DNA of 64,000 nucleotides from Mytilus californianus (taxonomy: Eukaryota > Mollusca > Bivalvia > Mytilida > Mytilidae): assembly GCF_021869535.1 (NCBI RefSeq), contig NW_026262690.1, positions 68,565,995-68,629,994 of the forward strand. The letters are read 5' to 3'. The notes under the pieces are model-generated. The model was given only the letters and a program-made list of their open reading frames with translations, ran no database searches and was not told the DNA's origin. Shown piece by piece: positions 10,917-22,643 of the stretch. The position numbers and the translations under genes are program-made. The stretch's first letter is position 1. Every line of letters begins with the position of its first letter.

Positions 10917-11720
10917 GGACAGGTTAAGGTTTGTGTGCAACGCCTCCACTGGTAGTGATTGGATATTTCTTCCATCTTAAACGAGGACTAGCATTGGCTG
11001 TTGTAGTAAGCGGTGCAGGAATTGGCATGTTTATTGCAGGTCCTCTTTAACAAGCATTAATTAACCAGTATGGACTTCCGGGTGCATTACTAGTCTTAGG
11101 TGCTCTCTCCAGTAATCAAATCGTAATTGGAACATTAATGCGTCCCTCCGACCTTGAAAACAAGCACAAAAAGGACATGAAAAGGAAACGTGACATGGAT
11201 ATGTTGACTTCAAAGAGCAATAACAATATCTCATACAATTTAAAGAATCTCCTCCATTTCGACATTTTATCAGATAAATCATTTATGTTTTGCAGCCTTC
11301 AGTATCTACTTTGGAATGTACCATTCTCCATTTTGCTATTACACTTAACAAATTATGCAGTTTTGCAAGGCTCCAGCAAAGAAAATGCGGCCTTACTAAT
11401 AACATACATAGGAATTAGTTCCGTCTTCTGTAGAATCATAACAGGGCTTTCAGTTGGCCATAATGGTCTAGATCCAGTTATGCTTAATTTTGGATTTAAT
11501 GGAATCGTAGGTTTGTTGACAATACTATTTCCTCTATATTCCGGTACATTCCAAGGTCAAACAATTTTCACACTACTCTTTGGTTTATATTCTGGTGGTT
11601 TGACAACAATGATTAACCCACTATGCATGGAATTAATTGGTGTATCCAAGCTGTCCAGTGGTATAGGAACAATGTATTTCATTGGTGGAGTTGGATATAT
11701 CATAGGGCCTCCAATTGCAG
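10917..11720 (+). pseudogene. MCT-like locus A exon 3, second copy (dead)
   Basis: An 804-nt exon, same length as in locus B, beginning after TTTTTCAG. The frame reads GTG then stop (TAA at 10925-10927, Leu TTA in locus B), continues LCATPPLVVIGYFF, and stops again at 11048-11050 (TAA after GPL). From 11138 the frame is open through MRPSDLENKHKKD, TM7-TM11 and GPPIA. The 3' donor is ATTAGT where locus B has GTTAGT and copy 1 has GTAAGT, so splicing is lost and the frame stops at once (AD-stop). The conserved Gly of SVFGR is Cys here. Three independent lesions make this exon non-functional. Confidence 0.9.
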
Positions 11721-12353
11721 ATTAGTAATGCAGTAATACTTTTCTGAAACGCAGAAACTTGTAGGCGACCGGACAATTACTTAGCTTGTTTGTTCTTAAT
11801 GCTTATTATAACGAGTATTTTTATATGAGTTCACCAAACATTCGCTATGAAACATACTCAATTCCGCCAATTCTAACTAATATCGTAGAACTCGTGACAT
11901 GTGTATGTTTTTTATTTTCTTTTGATACACATTGATGTTTTAAAATAGTTCTTATGGTAGTATCCATATTCATAGTTTCATTGCTATTTTAAAACGACGC
12001 TTTTATAAAGTATTCTCGGCAATTAAAAGAATCTTATTTTTGTTTTTGTTTTTATGAATTTGTCGTTGAGAATGGTGGTACATACGAAGATAGTTTAATA
12101 TTGTGTGGTAAGTGACTACTGTTTTGTGGTAGTTTTGTATATTTCAGTTTGTAAAAATAGTTATACTGCATTATACATGTTCCTTTTCTATTTATTCTGG
12201 AAATGTTTTTGGGTAATTTATTAAAGATTTTTGAAATTATAAAATCTTGATCAGCATTGGAATTAGTGAATTTCAAACATGGTAATGCAAGGTAATTGAA
12301 ACACTGTTTAATAAACCAGTTTAATGTTTAAGTTTTTGTTTGGTTTCTTTCAG
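11721..12353 (+). other. Intron between exon 3 and the microexon, locus A
   Basis: It aligns with locus B 46059-46617, including a block beginning GGTGGTACATACGAAGATAG. No gene seen. Confidence 0.6.
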
Positions 12354-12377
12354 ACAATACAGTCAGCCAGCAGTATG
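12354..12377 (+). pseudogene. MCT-like microexon, locus A (donor lost)
   Basis: Follows TTTCTTTCAG. In phase 1 it encodes D-NTVSQQY and a final G codon base, 24 nt. This fills the loop before TM12, where SLC16 proteins usually have a YDxTGSY-like stretch. The expected donor reads AAGAAA instead of GT. Locus B has the same unit at 46618-46641 and locus C an in-phase 33-nt exon with a perfect donor, which is why I accept it. Confidence 0.6.
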
Positions 12378-13309
12378 AAGAAAGAGACAAAACACCCAAA
12401 GAATCTAATTTTTAACATTTGATTTATTTTTGTAGCACACCTCCGGATAACTTTAAAAAAGAAGTTATAAAAACTCTGATGTCAAGATTGGTTTGATAAC
12501 TATTTAACTGTAATGAAACTCTATTTCATAACAGTTATTACATCTATAGTTATATATTTTGTAAGTATACAATTTGACATATTTTGAAAAATGAGTATTT
12601 TATAGTTGCTTACTATATATATACACATGAATATATGAAAAGGTATTTGACAGAATAAAAGTAGTTGCGTTAAATTATTGGTAAGTGCAGACACCTAGAT
12701 TATTTTCTTTTTTTCTTTTTGTAAATTTTCTTTTGTCTTTGTTGATATGAAGAAATGTTTTAGATATATTTGGTGGTGTTGGTTGGGGAGCTAGCGGCTA
12801 AGCAAGCTTGTTTTATGAGAGAAAATATGGTGTCGAATTTAAAATGTGAACAAACACATAATATCATGTATAAAAGTAATAGTTGATGAATATGATGTTG
12901 AAGTCTTATTTCATTCGTGAGATTCATGAAACGTAAAAGTATATATAAATGCTAATTATTGGGCTTATAACCATCTTCTATGATATAATATATAACATAT
13001 TGTGTACAGACATATTGATTCAATAGTCGACTGCACTGACAGTAAATGGGTGATGTTGCAAATAGTATTTACAAATTAAACAAGTTGAATTTGAACGCAA
13101 ATTTAAAGAAAAATCTTTGCCTCTTATTTTCTAGTACATAATGGAATAAAAGTTCTTAGATGAAATATCTTTTTGAAAAGAATTCAAGTAAAATCAGTGA
13201 AGAACGTTTATAAATTTATCATTTACAAAACCAATCTACAAATTGTCTTTAGAATTTTTACGTTGTTGCTAAAAATATATAATAATAGTCATAGGGTCAC
13301 CGAATAGTT
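12378..13309 (+). other. Intron, locus A
   Basis: Aligns in patches to locus B 46642-48298, which carries a reverse-transcriptase fragment absent here. No gene or array seen in it. Confidence 0.5.
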
Positions 13310-13312
13310 ATT

Positions 13313-13840
13313 AACCGGGTTTTCCGATGGAAATCCAGTTATTGATTTAAGGTTGTTCTACGACGGGCGGACGGCTCAAATTATTTCCGTGTAAAAAACT
13401 TCTGAACCGTCCAACCAATACTTTTCAAAATTTAATATGTTGTGACTGATGACAAATGGAGGACAAGTTAGAAAAAGACGATTATCACTTTTGTAGTTCA
13501 GAAGTTATGGTCCTTTATTGATAGAAACACGCCACTTTATGTCGTTTCCGTGCAATAACTTATGTACCGTTCATCAACTGTGTATCAACATTGAATTATA
13601 ATGTTACTGATGACAAAATAGAGTTCAAGTTCGATATTGACGATTTTAACATTTGCTGTTTAGGAATTATGGTTTTGGATTGATCGGGAAATGGCACTTT
13701 ATGCCATTTCCGTGCAATTATTTATGAACTATCAACCGAAGCATTTTAAATAATAATATGTAGTTCCTTATCACAAAATTAAGGTCAAGTTCGATATTGA
13801 CAATCTTCACTTGAAGTTCAGACTCTATGGCCCTTCATTG
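13313..13840 (+). mobile_element. Hairpin-headed element with three 161-bp tandem units
   Basis: Begins with an imperfect hairpin (AACCGGGTTTTCC, 3-base loop, GGAAATCCAGTT), then a GC-rich GACGGGCGGACGG stretch. Three units each starting TTTCCGTG follow at 13384, 13545 and 13707. Locus B keeps only a degenerate trace near 48298-48360, so the element predates the A/B duplication and was largely lost in B. Probably non-autonomous, perhaps Helentron-like. Confidence 0.65.
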
Positions 13841-14773
13841 CTTTATCAATGACAGTAATAAATGTAATAAAAACCCATTCACGGTTTTACTTCATTATGA
13901 TAACTTTGGAAATTATAAAATTTTCGGATTATTGTTCATCCAGATCTCAACTGTGAATGGAGTATTTAAAAAAAAAAACGAATTCTGTAATACCAAAGTT
14001 ATCTTGCATAACTAAAATGGAATTTATATGTCAATAGTAAAGAAAAATACATGTTCTGGTTTGGGAAGAATGAGAATTCACAAGGTATTTGAGAACATGT
14101 TAAGCGATACAAATGTGCATCTAAACAAACGTGCAACTGTTTTAGCAACTCTTATTCGACCAAATGAAAATTGATAAAAAAGTAAAAATAGTTTTTTCGA
14201 TTTTCAGTTTAAATTGAACACGTACAAGTTGTAAGTAAATTCTAACACACATTTGCGACACCGTTCATTTACAGTTCATTACCACTACGCACTGCTTTCT
14301 CTGTTAACATATTTGTACTTTTTATTCACTACATTTTTTTTTCATTTGTTTTTTTTTAAGATTAGAAAACATTTAAATTTTATCTAAGTGTGTATAAAAA
14401 CACACTCATCAAAGACACCAGGCTTAGAATTATAAGGACTGCCGGTTGCCTTTGGACGTTAAAAAGTAAAATCGTAACGATACAATGCAGCTTCTTGAAA
14501 ACCAAATTTACGCCTTTCCATGATGGAGACTTTTGAACAAAGACAAAACTTAAAATTTGCCATCAGTGTACAACATATGTAGTATTTTTGTCTTTATATT
14601 GCCGAATGTGTATCAGTCGTGTGTTGTTTTTCAGGAAAACGGAATCAACAGAGAAACCTTTTTATCACACGGGCAGTATGGATAATATTGAAAGATTATG
14701 AAGGGTAATTAATTTCATGGAAATAACTTTCGTTAATAACAAAGTTACATGCATATTGTTTAATATGTTCTAG
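13841..14773 (+). other. Intron before the last exon, locus A
   Basis: Aligns with locus B 48365-49224 almost throughout. No gene; a T-rich stretch lies at 14335-14360. Confidence 0.55.
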
Positions 14774-15169
14774 GTGTTTTATTTCTCCTGGCAGCTGTTT
14801 TTACGTTGATCTTAAACAAAAGAGGTAGTTGTTGTATCATTAGAGAATCTCAAAGATCCTTCATTTAGCATATGGAATGATGAACTGCATCCTGACGTTG
14901 ACATATCGGTAAAAATATTTCAAAATCATATATGTCATTCGAAAGAAATTATAAGCGAATACATTGATGTTGCTGAAAAAAATGCTGATGAAATTGCTAA
15001 TGTTCAAGACAGTGTTGACATAAAATTGTTGTACGAAAAATCCAGAAACAATCTAGGAAACGGTCATAAGGCAGTTGATATACCACCAAATACATCTGAT
15101 AATGACCATATACTGCAACAGGATCATAGTACAGATGAATGTACCCCTATTAATGCTCAGTACATTTAA
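14774..15169 (+). pseudogene. MCT-like last exon, locus A (17-bp deletion)
   Basis: Starts after GTTCTAG and encodes GVLFLLAAVFTLILN, the TM12 segment. Against locus B, 17 bases are missing between two AAC repeats (about 14817), which removes the NWRIPT-coding region and shifts the frame. Beyond the deletion the ancestral frame stays open to TAA at 15167-15169, with a cytoplasmic tail that keeps ENLKDPSF, DELHPD and STDEC-like blocks. Two small in-frame insertions relative to B lie in the tail. So this exon has a single breaking lesion. Confidence 0.85.
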
Positions 15170-15593
15170 GCGAAAAATAACTTATGTATGTACTTGATGA
15201 GCAAGATGAAAATCTCTGTGCTTTTTGTTAACGCATATATTAAAGGTTTGAGATTTTTTAATCAAGATTTTCATTAACTCGTTATGATTCCTAAACTTAG
15301 GAAATACTTTTGTTTTTTAGCGACTTTAGGTATTCAACGTTTCATGATGTACTGTAAACCCTTCCAAAACACAAACGTGTACAGTGGGGTATCGACTTGT
15401 CGCCTTTCAAACATATATAAAAAAAATTAATCCTGCTTGTTTTGAGCCTATATAAACCTGGTTGTATTGTTATCTATTTAATATCGAGTCAAATTTTAAA
15501 ATATATCATTGCACTGAATATGTGAATCTGAATAATATAAAAAAAAAACATGTAGGATTGAATCTCGATGTAGAAGTGAGATGAATATCTATG
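15170..15593. other. Downstream flank of locus A
   Basis: AT-rich 3' flank of the last exon, matching locus B downstream sequence in part. Nothing else seen. Confidence 0.45.
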
Positions 15594-16325
15594 CATGACC
15601 AATTCTGTGTTGCCGCTTTATACAGTGAAAAGTAAAATCACAAAAATACTGAACTCCGAGGAAAATTCAATCGGAAAGTCCCCAACCACATGGCAAAATC
15701 AAATGACAAAACACATCAAACGAATGGACAACAACTGTCGTATTCCTGACTTGGTACAGGCATTTTCAAATGTAGAAAATGGTGGATTGAACCTGGTTTT
15801 ATAGCGCTAAACCTCTCACTTGTACGACAGTCTTATCAAATTTCGTTATATTTACAACGATGCGTGAACAAAACAGACATTATAAATAAAATAGTCAAAA
15901 TATGGGTACAGCAGTCATCACTGTGTTACAATATCAAAACAAACAATTATTTACAAAAAAAGCACAAAAGCATCTATCAAATTAAGACCCACATTCATTG
16001 CTTCGCGTGTCTGACGTCAGAAAATGTAAACGTCACATAAGAAAAAAGTTTGTCATTCAATGTCTATTCAAAACAATTTTATAATTTCACATGGGGAATG
16101 TTGGTATACAGGGTTAAAAAATCAAAAGTTATGTTAGAATTAATTTCAGAAATAGACCGAGATTTATAATTGTCCAGAAGTTCTTCAGAACCCTTAAGAA
16201 TCCACATATGGTAAATACCACTACGCGAGTAAAATAAATTTGTCGTTTGTCGTTCAAAGTATATAAATTGAATAAAGTGAATAATAGATATGACCAATTC
16301 TGTGTTGCCGCTTTATACAATTTAT
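15594..16325 (+). repeat. Interspersed repeat F6 between two 30-bp units
   Basis: The unit ATGACCAATTCTGTGTTGCC occurs at 15594 and again at 16290. Between them is a mussel-type interspersed repeat with TCGTATTCCTGACTTGGTAC and ACAACGATGCGTGAACAAAA. A related, more decayed repeat is at 32495-32770. Confidence 0.6.
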
Positions 16326-16461
16326 TATAGGCCTACTATGGAAAAGCTTAAATTGACAAATGTGCGAAAATCGTCTGGTATAAGTCATGATTAGTAAATA
16401 ACATTTGAATCTCAGTGTGGAATTGAGATTATTTACTATATCACTGAACTAGTATATATAT

Positions 16462-16605
16462 TTGTTTAGGGGCCAGCTGAAGGACGCCTCCGGGTGCGGG
16501 AATTTCTCGCTGCATTGAAGACCTGTTGGTGACCTTCTGCTGTTTTCTGTTCTATGGTCGGGTTGTTGTCTCTTTGACACATTCCCCATTTCCATTCTCA
16601 ATTTT
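16462..16605 (+). repeat. Interspersed repeat F7
   Basis: A compact repeat, GGGGCCAGCTGAAGGACG to TTCCATTCTCAATTTTAT, that I recognise as frequent in mussel DNA. It shows no coding capacity. Confidence 0.55.
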
Positions 16606-16629
16606 ATGTATTAACAATGTATGTCTTTT

Positions 16630-16875
16630 CATACAATGTCTAATTAATATGACCAATTATGTATTGCCTTTATATACAGGGTATAATTTATATGATCAAT
16701 TATGTTTTGTCTAATTGATATGACATATTATGTGTTTCCTCTTTATATAGTGTATAATCAATATGACCAATGTGGTGTTGCCTCTTTATACTGTGTATAA
16801 TTTATATGAAAAATTATGTTTTGCCTCTTTAAACAGTGTATAATTGATAAGAACAATTATGTTTTCATTCTTTAT
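16630..16875 (+). repeat. Minisatellite of ATGACCAATTATGT units
   Basis: About five degenerate units of 40-60 bp, each with ATATGA(C)CAATTATGT, TTGCCTCTTTATACAG and GTGTATAAT parts. The same unit appears as single copies at 15594 and 16290, so the array has seeded or lost outliers. Confidence 0.7.
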
Positions 16876-17044
16876 ATTTTTGAACATAATAATGCATGTT
16901 TTAGAAGCATTGTATTAAATAAATAAATTAAATTCATTTTAAATTTCACATATAAAGGGGAGAAAGTACAAAGTCGGCAAAAAAATAGTTGGAGAAAACA
17001 AAACAATTTGACCAGATAAAAAGAAAACATATTCCATGAAATAA

Positions 17045-17600
17045 ATTACAGAAAACTAAGGTTCAGCAACACGAATCCCATTAAAAACTGGGGCTGAACT
17101 TGGGTGCCCTTGAAGTTAAAACTTAAAAACTTAAAACTTGACATGATTTGAAAGTCTAAAAAAACTGCTCTTTTCCAGTACAAAGGACAGACAGGACTGT
17201 TACTAAAAGAAACAGCATAGACACAGATATTCAAAAATTTAACAGCACAAAACATAAGCAACATAGAACATTTTTTAATTACACTAGGGATGAACTCAGG
17301 TGCTCCGAAAAGGTAAAGTTCCTGCTCTACTGGTGATGATCGTGTAATTTTATAACCCGGTGATGACGCATTCTGCAATTCACAATCGAGAAAAAGAGAA
17401 AGGCAGCTGCTACTGCCAATTACATATATCCTTCATCTGTGACAGATATTCCACATCATGATGAAGTCCGTAAAACTATCGAAATAAATAGAACATTACT
17501 TGTTTGGATGATCATACAGATATTTTGCGTTTTATGTCATGATTTTCTTAATATAGGGGTTCTGCTAACAAGGAAAATACGGAAAATATTGGTCCCTAAC
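17045..17600. mobile_element. Old rearranged reverse-transcriptase element remnant, locus A
   Basis: Bases 17045-17480 are a decayed minus-strand copy of the element tail seen at 28570-28830 (AGCAACACGAA, CTCAGGTGCTCCG, GTCCGTAAAA). Bases 17530-17580 are a plus-strand piece of the same element (TCATGATTTTCTTAATA, homologous to YHDFLDRGLLL coding sequence). This inverted arrangement is shared with locus B at 51190-51560, so it predates the duplication. Confidence 0.55.
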
Positions 17601-20600
17601 TTTTAAAGTTGTATTTATTTTTATGACGCTGAACTATGTTTGTCTTCAAAATATTTGTCTTTTTTAAAAGTTGATCAAAGGGGAAATAGGGAAAAAGGGG
17701 GAGGACTCATAAACCAAAAAATATTTCAGGTCTTATCCGAAGGAGATAAATGTGGCGTTTAAGATATTTTTCAGACTAATGAAACTTCTGCAGGCATGGC
17801 TATATTTTTTCTTCAGATGTTAGAAATGACCATGGCAAAACCATGATTTGGGGGAATTTATTTCCTCGATATCTGTAACAAGTTATTAAGAGAACTTGAA
17901 CGTAACTGGTGATTTTCTTCTTCTTTGTATAGGGGCGTTCGCCGGTGCATTCTATCTCAATCCGCGCCTGCCCTGCAACCTGTGTTTCATCAGGTATTTC
18001 GATAACAAAAGTTATAAAGACCAGAAATATAAAAAAAAAGTTGGTGAGGCCTAGAAACAAACAATCCTAAATCGAACAGCTAAACAGGTGCCCACAAGGC
18101 TGTTTAAACATCACAAGATTTACCACTAGATGAAAGACAACTCGGATATCCCTAAAGTACAAAATTATGTCGCTTCTAAAGGAATATGTATATTTCTTTT
18201 ACGCTTATGGGATAATACAGAAGTAGGCAACGAGAGAAAACAGACATGATGCATTTTTATACCCATTTGATGATAATGAGATGAATGAAGAAAATGATAG
18301 AAATGAGAATTCTAATGTTAGGATAGAGTAAACTATTGTGAATGTAATAAGTATAAGAAATCCCTTCAGAAGTAGCTTTTAATACTAATTTTGTAATATC
18401 ATATTTTGAGCATTCTTATAAAAGTTACAGTAAATCAGTTGCTTCTCTATCTATGGTCAAGTTATTTTACAGTCATGACAAACATGAATAAATTCTAGGC
18501 CTTAAGGCTTTCGCGCACGATGTTAAATTGATAAAAAGTATAGTTGTTTTTAAACGATGGATTCTAATTTGCACGTTATAGAAAATTGACCTACGTTTTT
18601 GCTTTTTAAAACTTTTAACAGATGTGCCTTTGTGAATAACTGCGGATTATATTAATGTTTATCTACTGCTGCTTTTAATAACGTCGTCTTATATGATGGT
18701 TATCAAAATGAGGCAACGCCATAACCAGTTCAATACTTGAAACTTGTCTTAAAGCAACATATTTGACAGTGCACACCATTGGGAGGAGTTTTCCCTGACG
18801 CCTTTCAGTGTGTTTAGCGATAAAACTTTTTGTTTGATAGATTAATTGATTTTCATAAATGTTACTCCAGTTTCACAATCAGATGACTATCTATTTATAG
18901 CATGACTGATTGCATTGATAAGACTAGCCATTCAAATTTTATAATAAACTTGATTTAGTGAAAGATTATTGTCTGTACTAAATAAGTTAAGTTGTAATCC
19001 CAATTGACTTACCTCAGCAAAAAGTCGTACCGCTTTCAATTATATCTAAAACACTGTGTTACTTTTCACAGAAAAATTATGTTAAATAATGAAATTTTAA
19101 GCTTTTTGTTATGCTCACGTTTATATTGAAAGCTAGGAAGAAACTTTAACACACTTATAACACTCGTGTTAGATTGTCACCAGCAAATTAAAATGTTTTA
19201 AAATCAGAGAAAAATTTTATTTAGTCATGTCGCTAGTAATAATTTATGACAGAAAATTGACCCAAAGATAATTGAAACTATTATACAAATACGTATTCAA
19301 AAAGTTAATGAACATCAAAATCAATAGAGCACCACAAAACAGGAGAATCCGTCAAAGGTCAGGTTGGCCGGCAATTGTTATATCCATTGTTTTGTCAGTT
19401 GGATATCGGAACGTATGATAAAGTAACGACCATTTGATATTCTGGGGGGGGGGGGGGGGGGGGGTATTTTTTCACCTTGAATTAATAAATTTTTTTTGTT
19501 GCTGGGCATGGTTATTTCTTTTTCAAGCGGACATCGATATCAATTTCAATAAGGTCACTCTAGACATGTTGTTTGTGTTTACTACTTGTTTATTATGTCA
19601 CCCTGAGTTAACAGGGTTGAGAAAAATTGTCTATAGACTCATTAAATTGTTCCTCTCCACGGAAATCTTTAGTAAAAGGCGAAAGATTTATTCGTGGTTT
19701 GAAGAGAAACCAGAGTAACGTAAGAAATGATAGTCTAATTGTTATATCAATATTATAAATTCTTTCGAATGGTATTGAAATTGAACTAAACGAGGAGAAC
19801 GTATTGCAAATACTCCATCCCTTTTATAAATTTGCCTTCATTAGTCACAAATTTGAAAAATTATAGTTATAATAAATTATTACTATGTTGATTTTAACAA
19901 TATACGTTGTTTGTATGAAGTAAATTAGAAAAAGTTAACCACGCATCAAATATCCAAGGAAAAGGGAGGTAATCAATGTTCATCTTCGATAAATAATCAG
20001 TATATATAAACATCAATCAGCCCATACACATATAAACATAGATCTCGGGGCAATATTTTCTTTTTCAATTTGTTTTCTGATATTTTTTTTAAAATTATTT
20101 TTCTATGTGTTTTTTGTTATTTTCTATTTGCTGTTTTTATTATCCATGTGCAGCATTCCAAAAAATGAATTAAATTCCAATATCAACAAAAAAATTTTAA
20201 ATATTGAATTTTAAGAATGCAAGGTCATTTGCTGAAGAACTACGGACAAGGAAAAATTAAGTCAAAAGTCAAAATAACATATTTTAGTCGTCGTAGTTAA
20301 TTTTCATTCTTTAATCATTGATGAATTTGCAACTTGTCTTCAGGACCCTCAAAGAAAAATGAAAAATGAAAATATCAGCATAAAATTATTAAAATGGAAA
20401 AAGAATGCGAAGTCAAGACCCCATTGGTCGGGAAATTAGTATTTTTCGTTGTTGCTTAAATTAGTGAAAATATTTCTACCATGTTTATCAATTTCGACTC
20501 GGTTATATTAGCGTATCTAATTTTTTTTATCATTGTAATTTTTTTTCCTGTGTTTCCTCTGTTCAGAGTACTTATATTAACAAAGTATTAAGGTAACACG

Positions 20601-20699
20601 ATACCAAATGGCATATCTCCCGATTTCTGAAATTTTTGGCACACTTGTACTTTGGTTAAAGTTTAATTGAAATATGAAATGAAAAAAATTCTTGTTTTT
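17601..20699. other. Intergenic DNA between loci A and B
   Basis: Bases 17601-17900 continue the homology with 51580-51950. After that I see AT-rich DNA with a 19-base G run at 19444-19464 and no gene. A 94-codon frame starting in the G run (19434-19718) is not supported as a gene. Confidence 0.45.
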
Positions 20700-20758
20700 G
20701 TCGAGCCTTCGACTTTAGTCGAAAAAGCGAGACATAGCGATCCTACATTCCGTCGGCG

Positions 20759-20790
<32 letters not shown>

Positions 20791-21725
20791 GGCGGCGTCC
20801 ACAAATATTCACTCTGTGGTTAAAGTTTTTGAAATTTTAATAACTTTCTTAAACTATCCTGGATTTCTACCAAACTTGGACAGAAGCTTGTTTATGATCA
20901 TAAGATAGTATCCAGAAGTAAATTTTGTAAAAATAAAATTCCATTTTTTCCGTATTTTACTTATAAATGGACTTAGTTTTTCTGCCGGGAAATATTACAT
21001 TCACTCTGTGGTTAAAGTTTTTAAAATTTAATAACTTTCTTAAACTATCCTGGGTTTCTACCAAACTTGGACAGAAGCTTGTTTATGATCATAAGATAGT
21101 ATCCAGAAGTAAATTTTGTAAAAAAAAAAAATCCATTTTTTCCTTATTTTACTTTTAAATGGACTTAGATTTTCTGCCAGGAAACAACACATTCACTCTG
21201 TGGTTAAAGTTTTTAAAATTTTAATAACTTTCTTTTACTATTTTGGATTTGTACCAAACTTGGACAGAAGCTTGTTTATGATCTAAAGCTAGTATCTAGA
21301 AGAAAATTTTGTAAAAAAATAAATCCATTTTTTCCGTATTTTACTTTTAATGGACTTAGATTTTCTGCCAAGAAACAACACATTCACTCTGTGGTTAAAG
21401 TTTTTAAAATTTTAATAACTTTCTTATACTATTTTGGATTTGTACCAAACTTGGACAGAAGCTTGTTTATGATCAAATGCTAGTATCTAGAAGGAAATTT
21501 TGTTTTCTTCCAGTTAACATTACATTCAGTCTGCAGTTAAAGTTTTTAAACATTTATTAGATTCATAAACTATCCTGGATTTTTACCAAACTTGGACAGA
21601 AGCTTCTTACAATCAAAAGATAGTATCAAGAGGAATATTTTTATTGATTTACTTCCTCATTTTTGTTGCGCCTGCGATTAACAGAAAAAGTAGGCGAGAC
21701 ACTGGGTTCCGCAGAACCCTTACGA
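20700..21725 (+). mobile_element. Hairpin-ended element with 192-bp tandem units
   Basis: Left end: TTCGACT/AGTCGAA hairpin, GCGAGACATAGCGA, then a GTC-triplet run (20750-20800). Five units follow, with the CACTCTGTGGTTAAAG block at 20810, 21002, 21194 and 21385 and a decayed one at 21536. The right end has GGCGAGACACTGGG and a GGGTTC/GAACCC hairpin (21704-21719). The AAAAAG..GCGAGACA motif occurs near both ends as a direct repeat. No coding capacity. It looks like a non-autonomous minisatellite-carrying element. Confidence 0.7.
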
Positions 21726-21840
21726 ATTTTTTTGTAATTTTGGTACGTAAATGTCAATTTTGTCGCCAAATTTACAAAGATGTATAGGAAAAATACATTT
21801 TTTAACTCGTATTTTTATCAGCTAAATGGCCACTACTTAA

Positions 21841-22173
21841 ATGCATCATCTTATTTACAACTCCAAGGAGAGACAATTAAAAAAAAATACAAATGCTCAG
21901 ATAATTAATCATCTACTCAACCAAAAATTCAGTGGAGTCGACAATATTTACTTCGCCGACCATACCAAATTGCTCATGAATGAAAATGTTCATGACAATC
22001 TGCTCTGCGAGGATAAAATTCAATTAAATGAAAAAGGAATATCAATACTTTCCAGCAACATCAAAAGAGCAATGTACATTGTGTTGCATATACGTCTCCC
22101 ACCTACAAGATCCCAAAGTAAATTGGGACAGAGACAAAACAAGGGGCGAGGACGTGGGCGTGGTTATGAATGA
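21841..22173 (+). pseudogene. SGNH/GDSL esterase-like fragment
   Basis: A 110-codon frame with NIYFADHTKLLM, EDKIQLNEKGISIL and a C-terminal GRGRGRG tail. The spacing resembles the last block of SGNH hydrolases (DxxHLNxxG), as found in ORF1 or esterase modules of some invertebrate retroelements, but the catalytic His would be Gln (DKIQ). No upstream catalytic Ser block is visible, so it is at best a fragment of a retroelement-derived or host gene. The assignment is by resemblance only. Confidence 0.35.
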
Positions 22174-22643
22174 ATCTCATTGAGGAGTGATCATCATCAG
22201 AACTCCAAACAGTAAGTTGATCTGTTATTATACTATTTTCCATTGAAATTGTATTTTTTTTCTCTCGATCATCAATACTAGTATCTGATAAACTTATTAT
22301 AAAATACAATATATCTGAGATCGAATTAACAAATTGCAATCAAAGCTACATTGTAATTTTTTTGTTATTTGGCAAGTTCAAACAAAGAGGTCTTGGTAAG
22401 ATAATAGAATTTTGTTTTTCTCGTATTTCTATAATAAAACTTTTATATCCTGTGCAAACTTACTGTGATAGTGTCATGTCAAAATTTTCAAACCAATCTT
22501 CCATTTAAATGTGCTTCTGGAATGGGGGGGATTTCTAAAATATAATGATAAAACGCATGATCCTCTTTTCATAAATAATATTGAATATAGGTATGACTCT
22601 ATTAAGTCAGTTCTTGAAATCATCACAGACATCAATCAAATAG
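22174..22643. other. Intergenic DNA, nothing recognised
   Basis: No gene or repeat structure seen. Confidence 0.4.

Larger units (their letters stand above)
9226..15169 (+). pseudogene. MCT-like locus A: chimeric, broken SLC16-family transporter
   Basis: The SLC16/monocarboxylate-transporter assignment rests on the TM1 DQGWAW signature, the TM4-5 segment YFFHLKRGLALAVVVSGAG, and the SVFGRIITG segment in the second half. Pieces in order: exon 1 (9226-9439), the 3' three-quarters of exon 3 from a diverged copy (9512-10192), then a full-length exon 3 of a second copy (10917-11720), a microexon (12354-12377) and the last exon (14774-15169). Exon 2 is absent. The second exon 3 has two stops and a dead donor, and the last exon has a 17-bp deletion. 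Intron 2 sequence at 10590-10916 matches locus B at 31690-33498, so the second copy lost its 5' half. I infer unequal exchange between tandem copies. Substrate unknown. Confidence 0.85.

Noticed and set aside
19434..19718. 94-codon frame beginning in a poly-G run
   Set aside because: Starts in a homopolymer and shows no recognisable domain, splice support or paralogue.
20802..21560. Regular repeats that could be mistaken for a CRISPR array
   Set aside because: Units of about 192 bp are contiguous without repeat-spacer alternation, and the genome is eukaryotic.
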